From Hyparrhenia diplandra (taxonomy: Eukaryota; Streptophyta; Magnoliopsida; Poales; Poaceae): a stretch of DNA of 64,000 nt. The notes beneath the pieces were generated by a model. That model made no database searches, was not told the origin of the DNA, and worked only from the letters and a program-made list of their open reading frames with translations. Both the position numbers and the translations under genes were made by a program. Of this stretch, positions 13,239 through 25,806 are shown one piece after another (position 1 is the stretch's first letter; every line of letters starts with the position of its first letter). The stretch lies in NCBI GenBank assembly GCA_015847255.1, contig JADLZK010008574.1:186001-250000 (forward strand). The letters are read 5' to 3'.

Positions 13239-13245
13239 TTATATA
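13239..13245 (-). promoter_or_regulatory. TATA box of NAC gene 1
   Basis: TATATAA on the minus strand, about 185 bp upstream of the start codon at 13,054. The leader in between is CT-rich, as is common in grass genes. Position and consensus fit a core promoter. Confidence 0.6.
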
Positions 13246-13394
13246 GGATCGACGGTCGCTGTGACGGGCCGGAAGCGCAGAGCCGTGCGGAGGCGGCTTG
13301 TAGGCGACGGAACCCGTCCGGCGGGGACCGGCCGGGGCGGGCAGCCAGGTTCACTTGTTACCGCCAGCGCCACGAGCTGTGCCTGGCACCCTAA

Positions 13395-13695
13395 GGCCCC
13401 GTTTGGATTGGATTATAGATTTCCAAAATCTGGATTCTGGGAACTATTATAAAATCCGAATTTTTGGTAAAATCCATAGCGAGCCGTTTGGATCCTGGAT
13501 TTTGAAAGCTGATTTCGTTTCTCTGTCCTCTCCCACGCGGCCCGTACGCCCAAAAATCGGGCGGAAGCTGGTCCTGAGCCGATTCCGGGATTTTGGAATC
13601 ACGGATCCAAAATCTGGAATAAAATCTACCCGTTTGGATCAAAATCCGATTTCAGATTTTGGATTTCCAAAATCTGAAGGCTTCCAAACGGGGCC
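13395..13695. mobile_element. Tourist-like MITE, 301 bp, TSD TAA, upstream of NAC gene 1
   Basis: The ends are GGCCCCGTTTGGATTGG and the inverted GGCCCCGTTTGGAAGCC, flanked by TAA at 13,392-13,394 and 13,696-13,698, the preferred PIF/Harbinger target. Inner repeats of the words AAAATCTGGATT and AAAATCCGA make most of it foldable. It begins about 340 bp upstream of the NAC start codon and about 150 bp beyond the TATA box, so it sits in the proximal promoter. Confidence 0.85.
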
Positions 13696-13704
13696 TAAGC
13701 AACT

Positions 13705-13764
13705 CCAAATTACCTGTCCTAATCCTGATGGCCCCCAAATTACCTGTCCTAATCCTGATGGCCC
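13705..13764. repeat. Exact 30-bp tandem duplication
   Basis: Two identical 30-bp copies (13,705-13,734 and 13,735-13,764), each beginning CCAAATTACCTG and ending GATGGCCC, just outside the Tourist-like MITE. A recent slippage or repair duplication. Confidence 0.9.
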
Positions 13765-16110
13765 GTGTCCAAATCCTGTGCCCCGCTTCTTCTCCATCCA
13801 CTGGCCTGCGGAATATTCACTCGCAGCTAACGCGGCAACGAAACGGTCGATAATTGTTCGTTGTAAAAAAAAAGAGATGCGGTTGAGAATTGAAAACCAG
13901 AGCTTCTCCTTTAAAATATCATCATCACAATCCTTTACATACAGCACGGTAGGAGTTTTGCTTACTTCTCTGACCTTTGAAAACGAGTGGGGGAACAGAG
14001 GAGCCTGTCTATCTATTTATCTATCTGTCCCTACATGCCAGCGTGAAGAATTCAACCCTACCCGGGTTGGGGCAGCAGGATATTCTCTCGTCCCCGGTTC
14101 CTTTCCAGAAAACGGCGAGAAATCCAGATTACCTTGACAGGGCCGATGATGGCTGTGGTGCTCGCATCCGTTCGTCGCATCTTTTGGGAAACTCCTTGTT
14201 CGTTGTCTACTGGACGCGCGTTAACGTCACACGACGGACGCGCGGCAACGGCGACAATTTTGTGCAAAGATACCCAGGGCTTTACACTGATGTACTATGG
14301 CGGAGCTGGACCAAAAGCGCAGAAAATTCGACGTTTTCCCTTTCAGAAGGGGGCACGCTCGGTGTCCGTAGTGCCATCAGGGAGGGCTCGGTCCCAGCCT
14401 CCCTCCCAAGGCTTTCACAGGGCATCAAGTTCCACACATTAAGTTGCCGAAGAGCAAAAAGTCAAGCAATCGGTGATCTTTGTTCCCATCTGTGTGTCTT
14501 ACACTGATGTAGCAATAACCAGGGTGTATCTTACACTGATATAGCAATTTGTTCTTTCCATTTATTCGGTAGAAAAACTCAGAAGATATGTTAAGAACAA
14601 TGTAATACCCCCTACTATTTAATATGCTCTAGAATTTTCCCCGAGCGAGACTGTTCGGTCTGAAGGCAGATCCAGGTCCAGCGAATTCTGCATAAGAACC
14701 AATGTATAACCAACAATGCGAAACTTAAACAAACATTTCAAATATATATCTTATATTAATTTCTATATGGATTATTTTGACCGGTAGCAGCAGTTTTTTT
14801 GAGGGGAAACCGGTAGCAGCAGTTAGGGAATCTAGCCGAAGTCCCCGCACCCTAGTCGTTGAAATGTTTTGCATTATCATCGTCAGTCATGAACAGATAG
14901 ATAAGCATACGGATTCAGTGTCATCATCCTTCTCTGAAGGTATACATTGCATCCTTCAAAAAGATGCACTTGACTCACCGGGACCCGTTTAAAATTTCGG
15001 TCGGTGATCAGCTCAAACAATCAAGCACGCATCTTTCCTGTCTCAGAAGGTCGTCTCTCTCAATAGGCGTGTCATGTGCGGGAATGGAATGGAAGCATGG
15101 GCGCCAATGCAGGTATAGTATGCGCCAACAGCCTCGACGGAACCGGCGAGATTCCTGCGGACGCGCGCGCCTACAGGCAGCGATACCCTGCAGTTTGGTA
15201 CTGTTGTCCGGGTGATTTTTTTTTTTTTTTTTTTTGCGAAACTGTTGTCCGGGTGATTGGATAAAAGTGCTTGCCTATTGTTAGCGTGGCGGTGATTTAC
15301 ACGTGGAACTGTTGTATTGCCTGCGTTCGGCTGGCCTCATGAGTCACGTGTCGCAATGAGCACAGCTCCAGGCTCCAGCTCGATCTTGAGCCGGTGCAGG
15401 ATGATTCAGGTGGTACACAGTGGTTGTAGTATACTACTACGCCTCACTTGGTGAGTTGGGGATAAGAAGATTCCTTTTCTTGGAGATAAGCATCACATGG
15501 GAATCGTAGGGCGTCCAAACGGTCCAAACGGCCGAGACGTAGTTGGTGCTTGAGTGTCCTCTACTATCGCCCGGCCGATCAAGCGTAGCGGAGGAGCGAG
15601 ATTTCTCTGTCCTCTACTGTTGCCCGGCCGAGATTATTTTGTTATCGGAGATCCTAAAAAAAAGTTACTTGAGGGATACAACTCCACCACCACCAGAAAG
15701 AGAAAAACACGTCTCTGATATCTCCTTCTACGCAAAACAAATATGTTTCCCTTTTATTTACCCCTACGGGTTTGCTAGCTATACAGTTCTCATGAAAATA
15801 AGTTTAGCCTATATGTTTGATGGAATGCCAAGCCAATGTGTGCAAAACTTATCTATTGTTCAAGCTCAACGGAACGAAACGTTGGCTTCCTAGGGTTGTA
15901 TGTGAAGAGAACCACAAATATAGTCCAAGCTATTGAATGAAGAAAAGGGAGAGGAGTTAAAAGGAGGGATATGAGAACATTCATCATAATAATGTTGGCA
16001 GTTAAAAGGAGGGATATTTTTTAGCGAGCTAAGCCAGTATTTTAGCTCATACAATGCAAGTTGGCTCGCAACTCACGAGACTAATAACGAGCCAAACCTG
16101 TTGTTGTACA
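13765..16110. other. Intergenic, no gene supported
   Basis: No family-like open frame. A long T-run occurs at about 15,217-15,235, flanked by the direct repeat CTGTTGTCCGGGTGATT (15,200 and 15,242), suggesting insertion or slippage at that point. A short repeat of TTAAAAGGAGGGATAT occurs near 15,958 and 16,002. Confidence 0.45.
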
Positions 16111-16114
16111 AAAA

Positions 16115-16660
16115 CAACTTTCTTTACTCATCATAGCTTGCCTAGCTAATTCGTGTGCCACTTGGTTCGCTTCCCCTGCTTAAGTGCTCAATGGATATCT
16201 GCTCAAACCCATTTCGACTATATTGCATTCATCATATATTGCAGCAGCTGAGTTTGCAGTAAAACCTCCATTACTCATAATCTCAACAACCTCCATACAG
16301 TTGGATTGGACGATCAAGCGATTACCTCCTGACATCAATCCCTCTTTTGGAGCATATGCTTCCGCCCGCCCTTGGTGCATCCACAATGTGGGGGACAAAA
16401 GTACATGACGCGGTGATCATTCCTCCCGACCCATCTCTGAGTATGGGACCAACACTTTCACATCCCTGATCATCGTCATAGGAGGCATCTATGTTTAACA
16501 TAATGTAGCCTTCAGGAGGTTTTCTCCATCCTCGTCTTAACTTAACTCCTTGTTTCGCTGCCATCTTATAATTCTTTGCAAGCGAAAGGATAGCTAGACC
16601 TGACCTTGATGGAAGTTGAACATTTTCACCATGTGTTAACTGTGGCCTTTGCCACCACAT
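16115..16660 (-). pseudogene. RNase H-like domain fragment (plant LINE type), frameshifted
   Basis: The minus strand reads WRKPPEGYIMLNIDASYDDD, then GPILRDGSGGMITASCTFVP, the start of a plant RNase H-like (RVT_3) domain with the first catalytic Asp in NIDAS. After about 16,372 the frame changes and continues as GGNRLIVQSNCMEVVEIMSN and AAAIYDEC. The shift is explained by a 4-bp duplication (GGGC twice). A further one-base change near 16,183 breaks the tail, which otherwise matches the IEHLSREANQVAHELAR type. This domain is common at the end of plant LINEs and in scattered single-domain copies. No adjacent reverse transcriptase was found. Confidence 0.75.
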
Positions 16661-19600
16661 ATACTAGCCACGAGTCAGAATAAGTTCAGCAAGTCCTATC
16701 TCCAGACCAAGAATATGCTCGCCTGTATGAATTATTTCTTCCTGATGACCACATATCACATCTTTTCTTGCCTCACTTTTTGTATAGACATAGTTCCATG
16801 TATAAGAAACATTTTTTTTTTATCTCTATTCTTTGATTACAAAGTCACATGGTCCTTTTGCTTGATTAACATATACTAATGAATACATATGAAAACTATA
16901 CTAGTGTTTACGATGGGACTGTCCTTATGTCTCCGCCCAACCAAAAAAAACGATTAATTAAAAGAATAGTTAACTTTGGTTGTTTTGATATGGAAGACAC
17001 ATAAACCATGTATCTCAATTTTTATTTGGTGTCCACGAAGACACTTTTTTTATATAAGTTCACGAAGAAATCCAGGATAGCAAGAGATCAAGCAAGAGAT
17101 CGCCAAGAGATCGCAAGAGATCAAACAACTCTTTTTGCCGTCACAATACAGGTTCGCGGTGTGAGCACTGTGAGGTCCGAAAAGTACGGACCCCACCTTG
17201 ACAGGCGAGGCGACGCACAACGGGCCCTTGGCTCGGTCCTGGGATAACTGTGCGCGCGGCGCGCTCGCGTCAGCGAAGCCGGCGCCCTGCGGCACCAGGG
17301 CCCGACGAAAAACGAGCGCTTTCCGCAGTGCGGCGCGTGCCGCGTCCCATCCGTTCGTTCGTCGGCGCGGGCGCAGGTGCACCCAACTGCCAGTCCCACC
17401 CCACCGCCGCGCCGCAGCGCCCTGCGTGCCCCAGCCGCCGCCCTGCGCCCCAGCCCATCCCCTCCAGCACAAGTGACGTCAACTCACCGTCCCACTCCGA
17501 CCCAGCGCGGGCGCGACAGCGAGCGTGACCGCGCGCAAGCCGGCGGCGACGGGACGGCCCGTGCCGTCGTGTGCGGCGGCCTCCCAGCAGACCTCGATCC
17601 TGTTCGGGCCTACCGGCCCGGCTGGACCGATCTTTGTGAGAAAGTATTGGCCTACCGCCTGCACGTACCTACCGACGTCTTTGTGAGAAAAAATACCGCC
17701 GACGTACTGATGATAAGCGAGCGAACAGGGCCCCTCGTCGCCGGGTTGAAGGCGTACTACTACGCCGGTGCATACGGTAGTCACGGCCCGTTTGTTTCAC
17801 TGATTTTACTCGTGTCGACGAGCTAGTATAGTGAAAGCAATCCGATGGTAGTTGTGTTACACAGGCAAGAGCTCTCACGGTGGAAGAGCCCAAGTGCAAC
17901 TGTGCAAGCCGTAACTCTTGCATACTTCCGTACAACTAAAAGATAGAGTTGAATCGGACCACCACAACCTCTTCAGGCGCGACACGTGGTGAGAATCTCG
18001 CGGTAAGTAGGAGTAGGAATTACTAGCAATCACGATCGCTGACGACGGGCTGGCCTGGCCTGCTGAAAAGCCGACGGGCTCTAGCCATCTGCTTGTCACC
18101 TTGCGACTTGCGTTGCGGCTAAACTATCCAGTTAATCCGAAGTGATGATTGATTGATTGGAACAGTAGTAGTAGTACTACACCCCAAGTAGAAGTATTTT
18201 AACCGCCCACGTTAGCGCTAATAATAGGGCCGGTGGCTCGACATAATCCGTAGTTAACCCGCACGCGTGGCGGCGGTAAGTCTCGAGATCCCAGCCCGGC
18301 GCCGCGCCGGCAGCCCGGCAGGGCGGCGGTCTCGCGATGCCCGGCGCCCCGCCGCAGCCGTACGCTACGCGGTGGTTACTGAGTAGGCAACGACGAAATT
18401 AAAATTATTGTGTGCGCACATGCTGACGCTGCTCGATCGATCCCCATTATCCACGCATGGACTTTATCTCCTTCTCCGGCCGAGTACGAAGATCAACGGC
18501 AGATCTTTTCTACTGAAGATGATTTTTAGTCGTCAGGCCGGTAAAGGAAAGGGCGCATGAGTTGGGCAGTTTGGTACAGATCGTACGAGCCCATGCGTTT
18601 TCTGGGCAAAAACAAGGAGCGTACGTCCACTGTTCGGGGTGCTTTAACAATGGGCGGATCGGAGTGGAGTGCGTGGATCATCCGTGTACCCCTGAGATAT
18701 GATTAGTGTCGGAGTTGAGATGATGAGTCATAACATGGCGCTAAGACGCTTCTTAAGATATGGTTTGGTAGCATCAGAATTCAACGCGCCTTGTCAGCAC
18801 GTATGCACACATGCATCAAAGGATATCACATATCAAATCAAAGCTTGGAACTCGTCCGGTACCGCGCTAGACGCTTGTATCTGCTACTCTCCCGACGGGG
18901 TCGATCGATGCATCAACCTTTTCCTCGCTCCTGTTTTCTGGTCAGACATACTACTCGAGTATAATGCAAGCACAGAACTGTCCATTCTGCCAAGACGTCA
19001 TATGTGTGAGATGCAGCCATTGTGCGATGCGAGAAGGATGCGCTGGATGCCAGAAAGCCCAGAAGGCCGGCCACATTATTCCCGGGCCTGCTACGACAAA
19101 ATGTGTGCAAGCGCGGCACACACCACAGCTTGATAGCTGGACATCTGCCGCTGAAGTCACATCGTGCTATTGGCTTGACTTCTATTTACTGTTGTACTAC
19201 TCCTATTTTCCTTGCAGCTGCATGAGTGCATGACAGCCTGTTTCCTTCACAGGACCCATTCATCAAGTTCTACGTGCAGCGTGCTAGCTGCATGTCAATG
19301 CACGCGACTCTGTCAAAACGGATGCTCGATCAGATAGATAGATGAAAGCGTGCTAGGCTGCGTTCTGCTCTGACCAGGGAGAATGTCTGGAACACGTAGT
19401 AGTACAACGATGCTCCGTGCTCGTACCCAGTGGCAGAGGACTAACCAAAATTAAGGTGTGGCGAAATCGATAACATATATGTATATACGTGATCACTGGC
19501 CGTCGCCTGTACGTTTCTGAGGAGCCCAAGACCAACAAAAACATCGCAATATTCACGTTTTATTGTTTTCCTTCATCTCATTGTTGCTTGAGACTTCTTC

Positions 19601-21497
19601 CTAAGTATCTATAAATAGTAGTGCATGCGGTTCAAAAAATTTCAGACTTCAAGGTATGGCGAGCGCCACACCTTGCCACCACAGAGCTCCGCCACTGCTC
19701 GTACCAAGAAAAACGCCTCGGAATTTCTGAGCCATTCGAGAGCGGTGGCAAGCAAGACACACGGCCACGGGCCAGATGCAGACCGATCGAGTTGCGTGCG
19801 CACCAACCCAGCAGGAGAACCTTGCGTCTACCAGGCGACACAGACAGCCGATCGTCGCCGCCGCCGCCATGTCCGTGGATCGAGCATCTCGTGCACGCTG
19901 CACGGACGTGTGCATGCGTATACATGGCCGCGGCCGCACGCCACACGCGGGCAGCGGCACGCACACGCGCCGGCCTCCGTGGCCACATGCTGCCTCGGCC
20001 CGTTGGCCGGGGACCTATAAGGCCTGATGAACATGGCTGGCTGGCTAATAATCGCCGGGTCATACTTTCGTGCATGCGGGTTTTGGAGATTAGCGAGCTA
20101 TTCGTGCTGCTTCACCAACACACCCAAGCAACTCGTTCCCGACGGAGCAAGCGACATCTAGCAAGCTTGGCCCCGTCCCGGCCGGCCCGTGGAAATAAGA
20201 AACGCACACACACAGAGAGACGCTCGGAGGGATGATGATGGATAAAACAATACAATGCGAGTTCATTCTTTCTATTCTATCTAGTGAATTCCGGTGAAGC
20301 GCACACGTTGGTTGTGTGTACGTGCGGGGTTGGTGTTCGCTTAGGTTTGCATGGATTATTTCGTGTGGAATTCAATTCGTATCCCGGTCCCCGGCCCCTT
20401 GTCAATTTTGGATATCGATGTATGTGTCCGCTGCATGCGTGACTCGATCAATCTGCAGAGGATGGCAGGCTTGGCAGCTAGCATTAGCAGAATGGTGTTA
20501 TCCTTTTTAATGGTTCTTGATGTATTTGATGGAATATACAACAACTATTGTTACTAGTAAGTTCGGTTTCTTGTTTGGTGGTTCTGTATACACCAAGCCA
20601 CTATGAATCAAATCATAATCTTCACCATTAGAAGAACACGGAAATAACAGATAGAAGTCGCGGTGCTCAATCTATGTTTTCGGACCATGTCGTTGTCAAA
20701 GAGCACACAAAGTTCAATACCTGATAATAAAAGTGATGCTGGTGTACTATTGTAGTTCCTCTGTCGACATCGCACAACATATACCATAGTTTCAACGGAT
20801 GAATGATAGTACGAGATCTGAAATGCATATGGACAGGATATAATAGACGAGAAGACATAGAACAAACTTTTAGATACAGGACGCGTTGGTGCCGCGTGGT
20901 GCATCTCCATCCTCTGGTTTGATTGTCCCGTGATTTTTATGATATAAAGGATAAGCTGTTGAATTCTTTGCGAAGTAGGAGTATATATTTTCATTTCTAT
21001 GGCGCAAAACTGTTTACGATGGTTGACTTGCTGGTCAGTTGTGCGTAGCTGTACCTGTGGAGCAGTAGTTGGTTGGTGACCGACCTGAAAATACCATCAA
21101 TCAACAAATCCTTCACCGGGATTATATATATTATAGACGTTAAGTTTACTACCACGTACACGAGAATGACGAGAAATGCATCCATCGTGCCTGTCCTCTC
21201 ACAGGCTGCATGTGAGAAAGAAGTGTGTTCTTCCGTTTCAATTGTCATGACACTCGTGCGATGTGAAATTGATGTACCACGTACCGTGTCGAGAGCAACG
21301 CGACACGGTAGAAATGTCGAGAGCAACGCGACACGGTATCCTGTTGCCTGTTGCTTTCAGTTTCTGCACTGGACTTGGTGCGAGTCCTACTAGGCGTCGA
21401 CCTAGCTCATTCCCTTCGGCGACATCCTTGCAGCGATCCCGGAGGACAAACCGGGAGCAAAACGCTCGATCCAGCCAAGGCCGGGCCGAGGGTATAA
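16661..21497. other. Intergenic, no gene supported
   Basis: Contains a GC-rich block at 17.2-17.7 kb and another at 18.25-18.37 kb with overlapping open frames on both strands but no recognisable protein. A 24-bp word beginning TGTCGAGAGCAACG is duplicated at 21,287-21,310 and 21,315-21,338. No RNA gene was recognised. Confidence 0.45.
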
Positions 21498-21795
21498 GAG
21501 CAAGTCCAATAATAGAGCCAACTACTTTGAGCTTATAAGCCCTAAATCATAATAAGCTGCTAAAACTATCTGATGGTTCATGTTTTACATGGCTCGAAAC
21601 ATTATTTTATTATTATATGGCTTCATTCTCTTTTCCTCCTCCTCTCACATACATCTTTATTAAATAACCCACTATTACCTGCATGCATTTGTGCCAAAGC
21701 TTGGTGCTTAACTTGGAGCCAAGCTCTCTTCTCTCTCCTCCACATCAGCAAAAATGATGACTAGCTTGGATATAAGCCCATTATTGTACTTGCTC
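21498..21795. mobile_element. Tourist-like MITE, 298 bp, TSD TAA
   Basis: The left end GAGCAAGTCCAATAATAG pairs with the inverted right end GAGCAAGTACAATAATGG. TAA flanks at 21,495-21,497 and 21,796-21,798. This terminus type is common in grass genomes. No coding content. Confidence 0.85.
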
Positions 21796-21798
21796 TAA

Positions 21799-22470
21799 CG
21801 AAGACGCAGGCGGCAGGCTCTTCCTCCGATGGATACGTCAGAAAAGCCCGGTCAGATGAGTGGAGTCTGTACAGTACTCCTACATTCCCATCACCCGCAC
21901 GGGCGACGAGGACGTCTGGGGATCGCAATCAGCCAGTCCAGTCCTAGGCGAATGTAGCATTTGACCGCCCTCCGGATGCAACACACACACACGAAAGCAG
22001 GGGCAGAAGACTTCAGATATCCTGGATCCGGCTCTTGACCACGAGGCCCTGCCTGCTGAATTGTCTCTTGCGCTCCAGACAGATCGACCCTGTTCTGACT
22101 GCGCCTCCTTATCCTGAGCACCATGGCGTTTTGGTGGCACTGCCGGCAGGACTCTGGATTCGAGGACGACGAGGACGCTGTTCCGATATGCTTCACGGTC
22201 ACCGGATGCGGCGACGCTCGTGCCACGCTGCTGCTGATTGCTTTGTTCTAAATGGTTTATGATTTTTTTTGTCACTTTCAATGGGTAATTGGGCCACCCG
22301 TAAATGAAGGATTGGATTTCGACAGGACAGGCCCATCCCAAGCACAGTTGTGCTGGCAGATCGGGGCAAGGCCCAACCCGGGCATACTGTAGACGAGATG
22401 ACGGCTTGTCAGTATTGGGTTGGACGGTGCATTTGCCCATGGCAACAAATCAGCCAGCGGGATTGACGAT
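21799..22470. other. Intergenic, no gene supported
   Basis: Short overlapping open frames only. A (CA)n run lies near 21,980. Confidence 0.45.
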
Positions 22471-22678
22471 TAGGGCATGTTTGGTCGGACACCGGGATGT
22501 TTAAGAGTCGCCTAGAGTTTTGATGAAATATGTCTCTCCAGGTAAGTAGTAAGATGACGTGTTTGGTTGGAAGCTTGTGCCTAAGAAGTTTGATAGACAG
22601 AGAAACAGTGGCGAATCTAGAAAAGAAAAAAAATGGTCGTTGCGTCAGCCTAAACTTAGAGCCGTAACTATAGGTGTA

Positions 22679-22925
22679 CTCCCTCGGTTCCACAATACTT
22701 GCAATTCTTTGACTCATATAAAGCGTGTGTTTGACCTCTCGTTTTATTCAACTTTTTTTAATAAATATTAACACTTTTGTTATGACTTATTACATCACTA
22801 AAGATATTGTAATGACGTTTTTGTTTGTTTTATAATTTACATAAAAAATTTGAATAAGACGAAGCGGTCAAAACACTTGCTTTATATGAGTCAAAAGAAT
22901 TGCAAATATTGTGGAACGGAGGGAG
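22679..22925. mobile_element. Stowaway MITE, 247 bp, TSD TA
   Basis: The terminus CTCCCTCGGTTCCACAATAC matches the inverted right end CTCCCTCCGTTCCACAATAT, and the similarity extends about 45 bp. TA flanks at 22,677-22,678 and 22,926-22,927 (Tc1/mariner target). It lies nested inside the larger TIR element. Confidence 0.9.
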
Positions 22926-23669
22926 TAACATCATACATGGAAAAATATATATATTGCAAATAGTAAGCATTTATACATGGATAAATGTTACAATAACATA
23001 ATCTGAAATTGTCCTTCTATCTATTAGATCATACGGAAGCTCGTCAAAATTAACCTCATGTCGTGAGATCCGTGAAGAACGTTGAACTGCATTGTTGGTG
23101 TTTGTTGCATTTGTATCTCTTCTTGAAGATCCTCCATCAATATTCTCCCTTACAGTGGCAAACGTAAGTGGAGGTATCGGGTCGCTAACCCCGACGACTT
23201 TCCAATATCACTTTCGTACATGTATTTTTTTTTTAGTAAAAATACGAATAATAGGCCATCAACTTGTGCAGATGTGTTATTTTGGGTCATCAACTTTAAA
23301 AATGCATTTTTAGGGCCAAAATCTTGACTTGTGCCGCAAATGTTTATAAATCAATGGAATCGACCAACGAAAAATGATGGATCATGGTCATAAATTGCCC
23401 GGTTTGTCTTGTTTCGTTTCATTCTCCTGTCCGTGACTATTGCCTGTTGAGACCCGCGCGATCCGCCGGCTGCTCCACCGCCCCAACCAGAGGACACTAT
23501 GCGGGCACATCCCGCCGGCGACATAGCCCTCCCGCGGCGGCATAGCTCTCTCCGTCGACTCGGGCGGTGAGCCCCGCCACCGCTCCCTCTCCTGGACCTC
23601 CCGCACTCTTCTTCCCGGATCTGCGAGATCCGGCGCGAGCGTCCATGGCGTTAGCGTCGGTGAGCCCCA

Positions 23670-23931
23670 AACCCTCCCATGTGTTGCCGCGATCGGCCCA
23701 TCAAGGGCAACTTCCCCGCGACTTCGCCGGAGGAGTGGAGTGCCAGGGGGGCTGCCGCCTACTACTACGGGCGCTATTTGGACGTGCGCCGACTTCGAGG
23801 ACAGGTGCATCGCGGCCGGACGGGAAGGCCTCTGCGGCGGAAGGAAGGACGTTGTGGACATCATGGTAGATGACATCTTTGTGGGCGGTCGCCGAGCATT
23901 GCCCGAGATGGCGGACGGTGACCTTATATGA
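23670..23931 (+). pseudogene. GC-rich coding-like fragment captured in the TIR element
   Basis: One frame reads IKGNFPATSPEEWSARGAAA and YYYGRYLDV. After a frame change near 23,790 another continues DFEDRCIAAGREGLCGGRKD, DVVDIMVDDIFVGGRRAL, to a TGA at about 23,930. The two join smoothly in sense, as if a coding exon had taken one or two small indels. I do not recognise the protein. Composition differs sharply from the AT-rich sequence on both sides, which suggests capture of a host exon (Pack-type) rather than a native transposon gene. Confidence 0.4.
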
Positions 23932-24171
23932 AAAATATGTTTATCTTGCTTAAGTAGTCGTTTGTATGTTAATTGAAGAAACAAATTAGTTTGATACGAG
24001 CAATTTGCATATAAACATGTGCCGGCATTTAGGGGCATTATAGGTATTTCTTTGATAGTCTATAGATAGCACCTCTAACCAATCGGTCTTACCTTTTCAA
24101 CAGTTACTTTTTAATAACCCACAGGCCATAGCAGCTTTTTCAAAAGTGAGTGCTCAACCAAACACACCCTA

Positions 24172-25693
24172 ATCGAGCAGCAGCACCCTAAAGCAAGCAG
24201 TGCCTAGCAGCAGCGGCCCAACAGGCGGATTGGGCCAGCGGCGCGCTGAGCAAAGCTAGCGGGCCGGGCACAGCGAGGCCCAAACGCGAGTGCATGCGTG
24301 CAGCAACAGCAACAGGCGGGCGAAGACAACCTTGGCCCAGTGGCGGCAAGACAGACCAACAGCTTCGGGCTCCCACTAAAAATAAAAATAAAAAAAAAAA
24401 AACAGCTTCGGGCTTGGTCCATGAAGCCAAAAACCAGCGTCAGCAGCAACCCACCTCTTCTCTTCCATTTTTTTTGTTTATTTGAATCAGCAATACAGCA
24501 AGCAACGCAAAAGCTATCTCCTCCATTTCTCTTCTAAATATTTAACAAATCTCGATCCAAATCACATGCCATCATATCTAAAGTATGTCAAACCTTATGA
24601 GCATAATTAGATAGCATCGCTCAAGACTTCTTAAGGGATTTCTCACCATCTCACAACTCACTGATCTAATGCATATGCAACAAGAAATTCAACTTAGTGG
24701 GACCATGTGAGTAAAGCAACTATATAGTTTTCCCCTCTTAAAAGTATCGTTATGAAACCTAAATCCGGTCACAAACTTCTCTACCCACCTATGACCGGAG
24801 AAATTAAATCCCCCGAAATTATAACTTTGCTTTTATGGCGTTTCAATTCCACTTTATCTCCTCCAAGTGCCGATACAATGCATGCATCACCACGATCAAG
24901 AATGATATGATCCATTTTATGACATCACATGACCCTATTTGGTTTCTCGTAGCACTTAAGGCTAATCATGTTGGCTACTTGTAGCACTTATGACCAATCA
25001 TATATTAATTAGACTCAAAAGATCCGTTTCGTGGTTTTACCGTCAAACTGTGCAATTAGTTTTGTTTGTTAAAACTATATTTAGTGCTCCATACATGTGT
25101 CGAAAAGATTCGATATGATATGTGAAGTTAAAAAATTTGTAACTAAAAAGGGCCTCAATCCGTGAGAAATGTGGCCTCGTTCAATTGCTCGGAGACAACC
25201 AAACGATACCGAATTGCTCAGAGACAACCAAACAATACCGTGCTTTCGGACGAGTACACATACTGTGTTTGCAACCATGGCAATGTCGCAGTTGTAATGT
25301 CATAAGTTTTTTAAAAGTGTAAATTGCATGCATCGCCCTCAAACTTTTTGACGATTCCCACTGGGGTTCTCTAACTAAAAAGCAACCATCCACAACCCAC
25401 CACACCAGCACGAGAAATCAGGCGTGGCATGCCACATAGGCAGCAGGAAACAAGAAACGAAAACGGTCTAGACACAATCTGAGCATGTGACCGCGGCGAC
25501 ATCGTGTCCTGCTTCCTTTGTGGCATGCGACGTCAAATTTTTGTGCTGGTGCGGCGGGTTGAGGACGCTTTGGAGGGCAACGCCCTAGATTAAAGACCTA
25601 CTAGGTTGTTGCTTTTCTTTTTAAGAACCGAGGTGGGAATCGTAAGTTCGAGAACGCCGCATGCATTTCACTCTTTATTAAAAAACACTGTAA
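24172..25693. other. Intergenic, with a probable decayed MITE at 24,941-25,163
   Basis: No gene supported. The ends GACCCTATTTGGTTTCTCG and AACTAAAAAGGGCC near 24,941 and 25,163 look like degraded TIRs, and the interior carries CTGTGCAATTAGTTTTGTTT, a MITE word also seen elsewhere here. A roughly 28-bp tandem repeat containing GAGACAACCAAAC follows at about 25,185-25,241. Confidence 0.45.
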
Positions 25694-25695
25694 TA

Positions 25696-25806
25696 CTCCC
25701 TCGGTCTCAAAATAACTCATCATGTTGACTTTAAGATATTATGTTTAACCGCCTTCGTCTTATTCAAATTTTTTTATATAAACATCATCCATTTTGATGT
25801 GACTTA
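25696..25806. mobile_element. Left half of a Stowaway MITE split by a Helitron
   Basis: Starts CTCCCTCGGTCTCAAAATAA after TA (25,694-25,695). Its inverted partner lies 5 kb away at 30,839-30,967 (inverse: CTCCCTTCGTCTCAAAATAG), and the match runs for about 75 bp. Joining 25,806 to 30,839 gives a normal 240-bp Stowaway. Confidence 0.88.

Larger units (their letters stand above)
22473..24169. mobile_element. TIR DNA transposon, about 1.7 kb, carrying a GC-rich fragment
   Basis: The left end GGGCATGTTTGGTCGGACAC corresponds to the inverted right end GGGTGTGTTTGGTTGAGCAC. TA lies on both outer sides (22,471-22,472 and 24,170-24,171). The outer context is TTA on the left and TAA on the right, so the exact target duplication and superfamily are uncertain. 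Inside are a complete Stowaway (22,679-22,925) and a GC-rich block (about 23,450-23,930) unlike the AT-rich rest of the element. No transposase was seen, so it is non-autonomous. Confidence 0.6.

Noticed and set aside
13355..14137. 260-codon frame upstream of NAC gene 1
   Set aside because: It runs through the Tourist-like MITE and the 30-bp tandem repeat, and its peptide repeats simply mirror those sequences.
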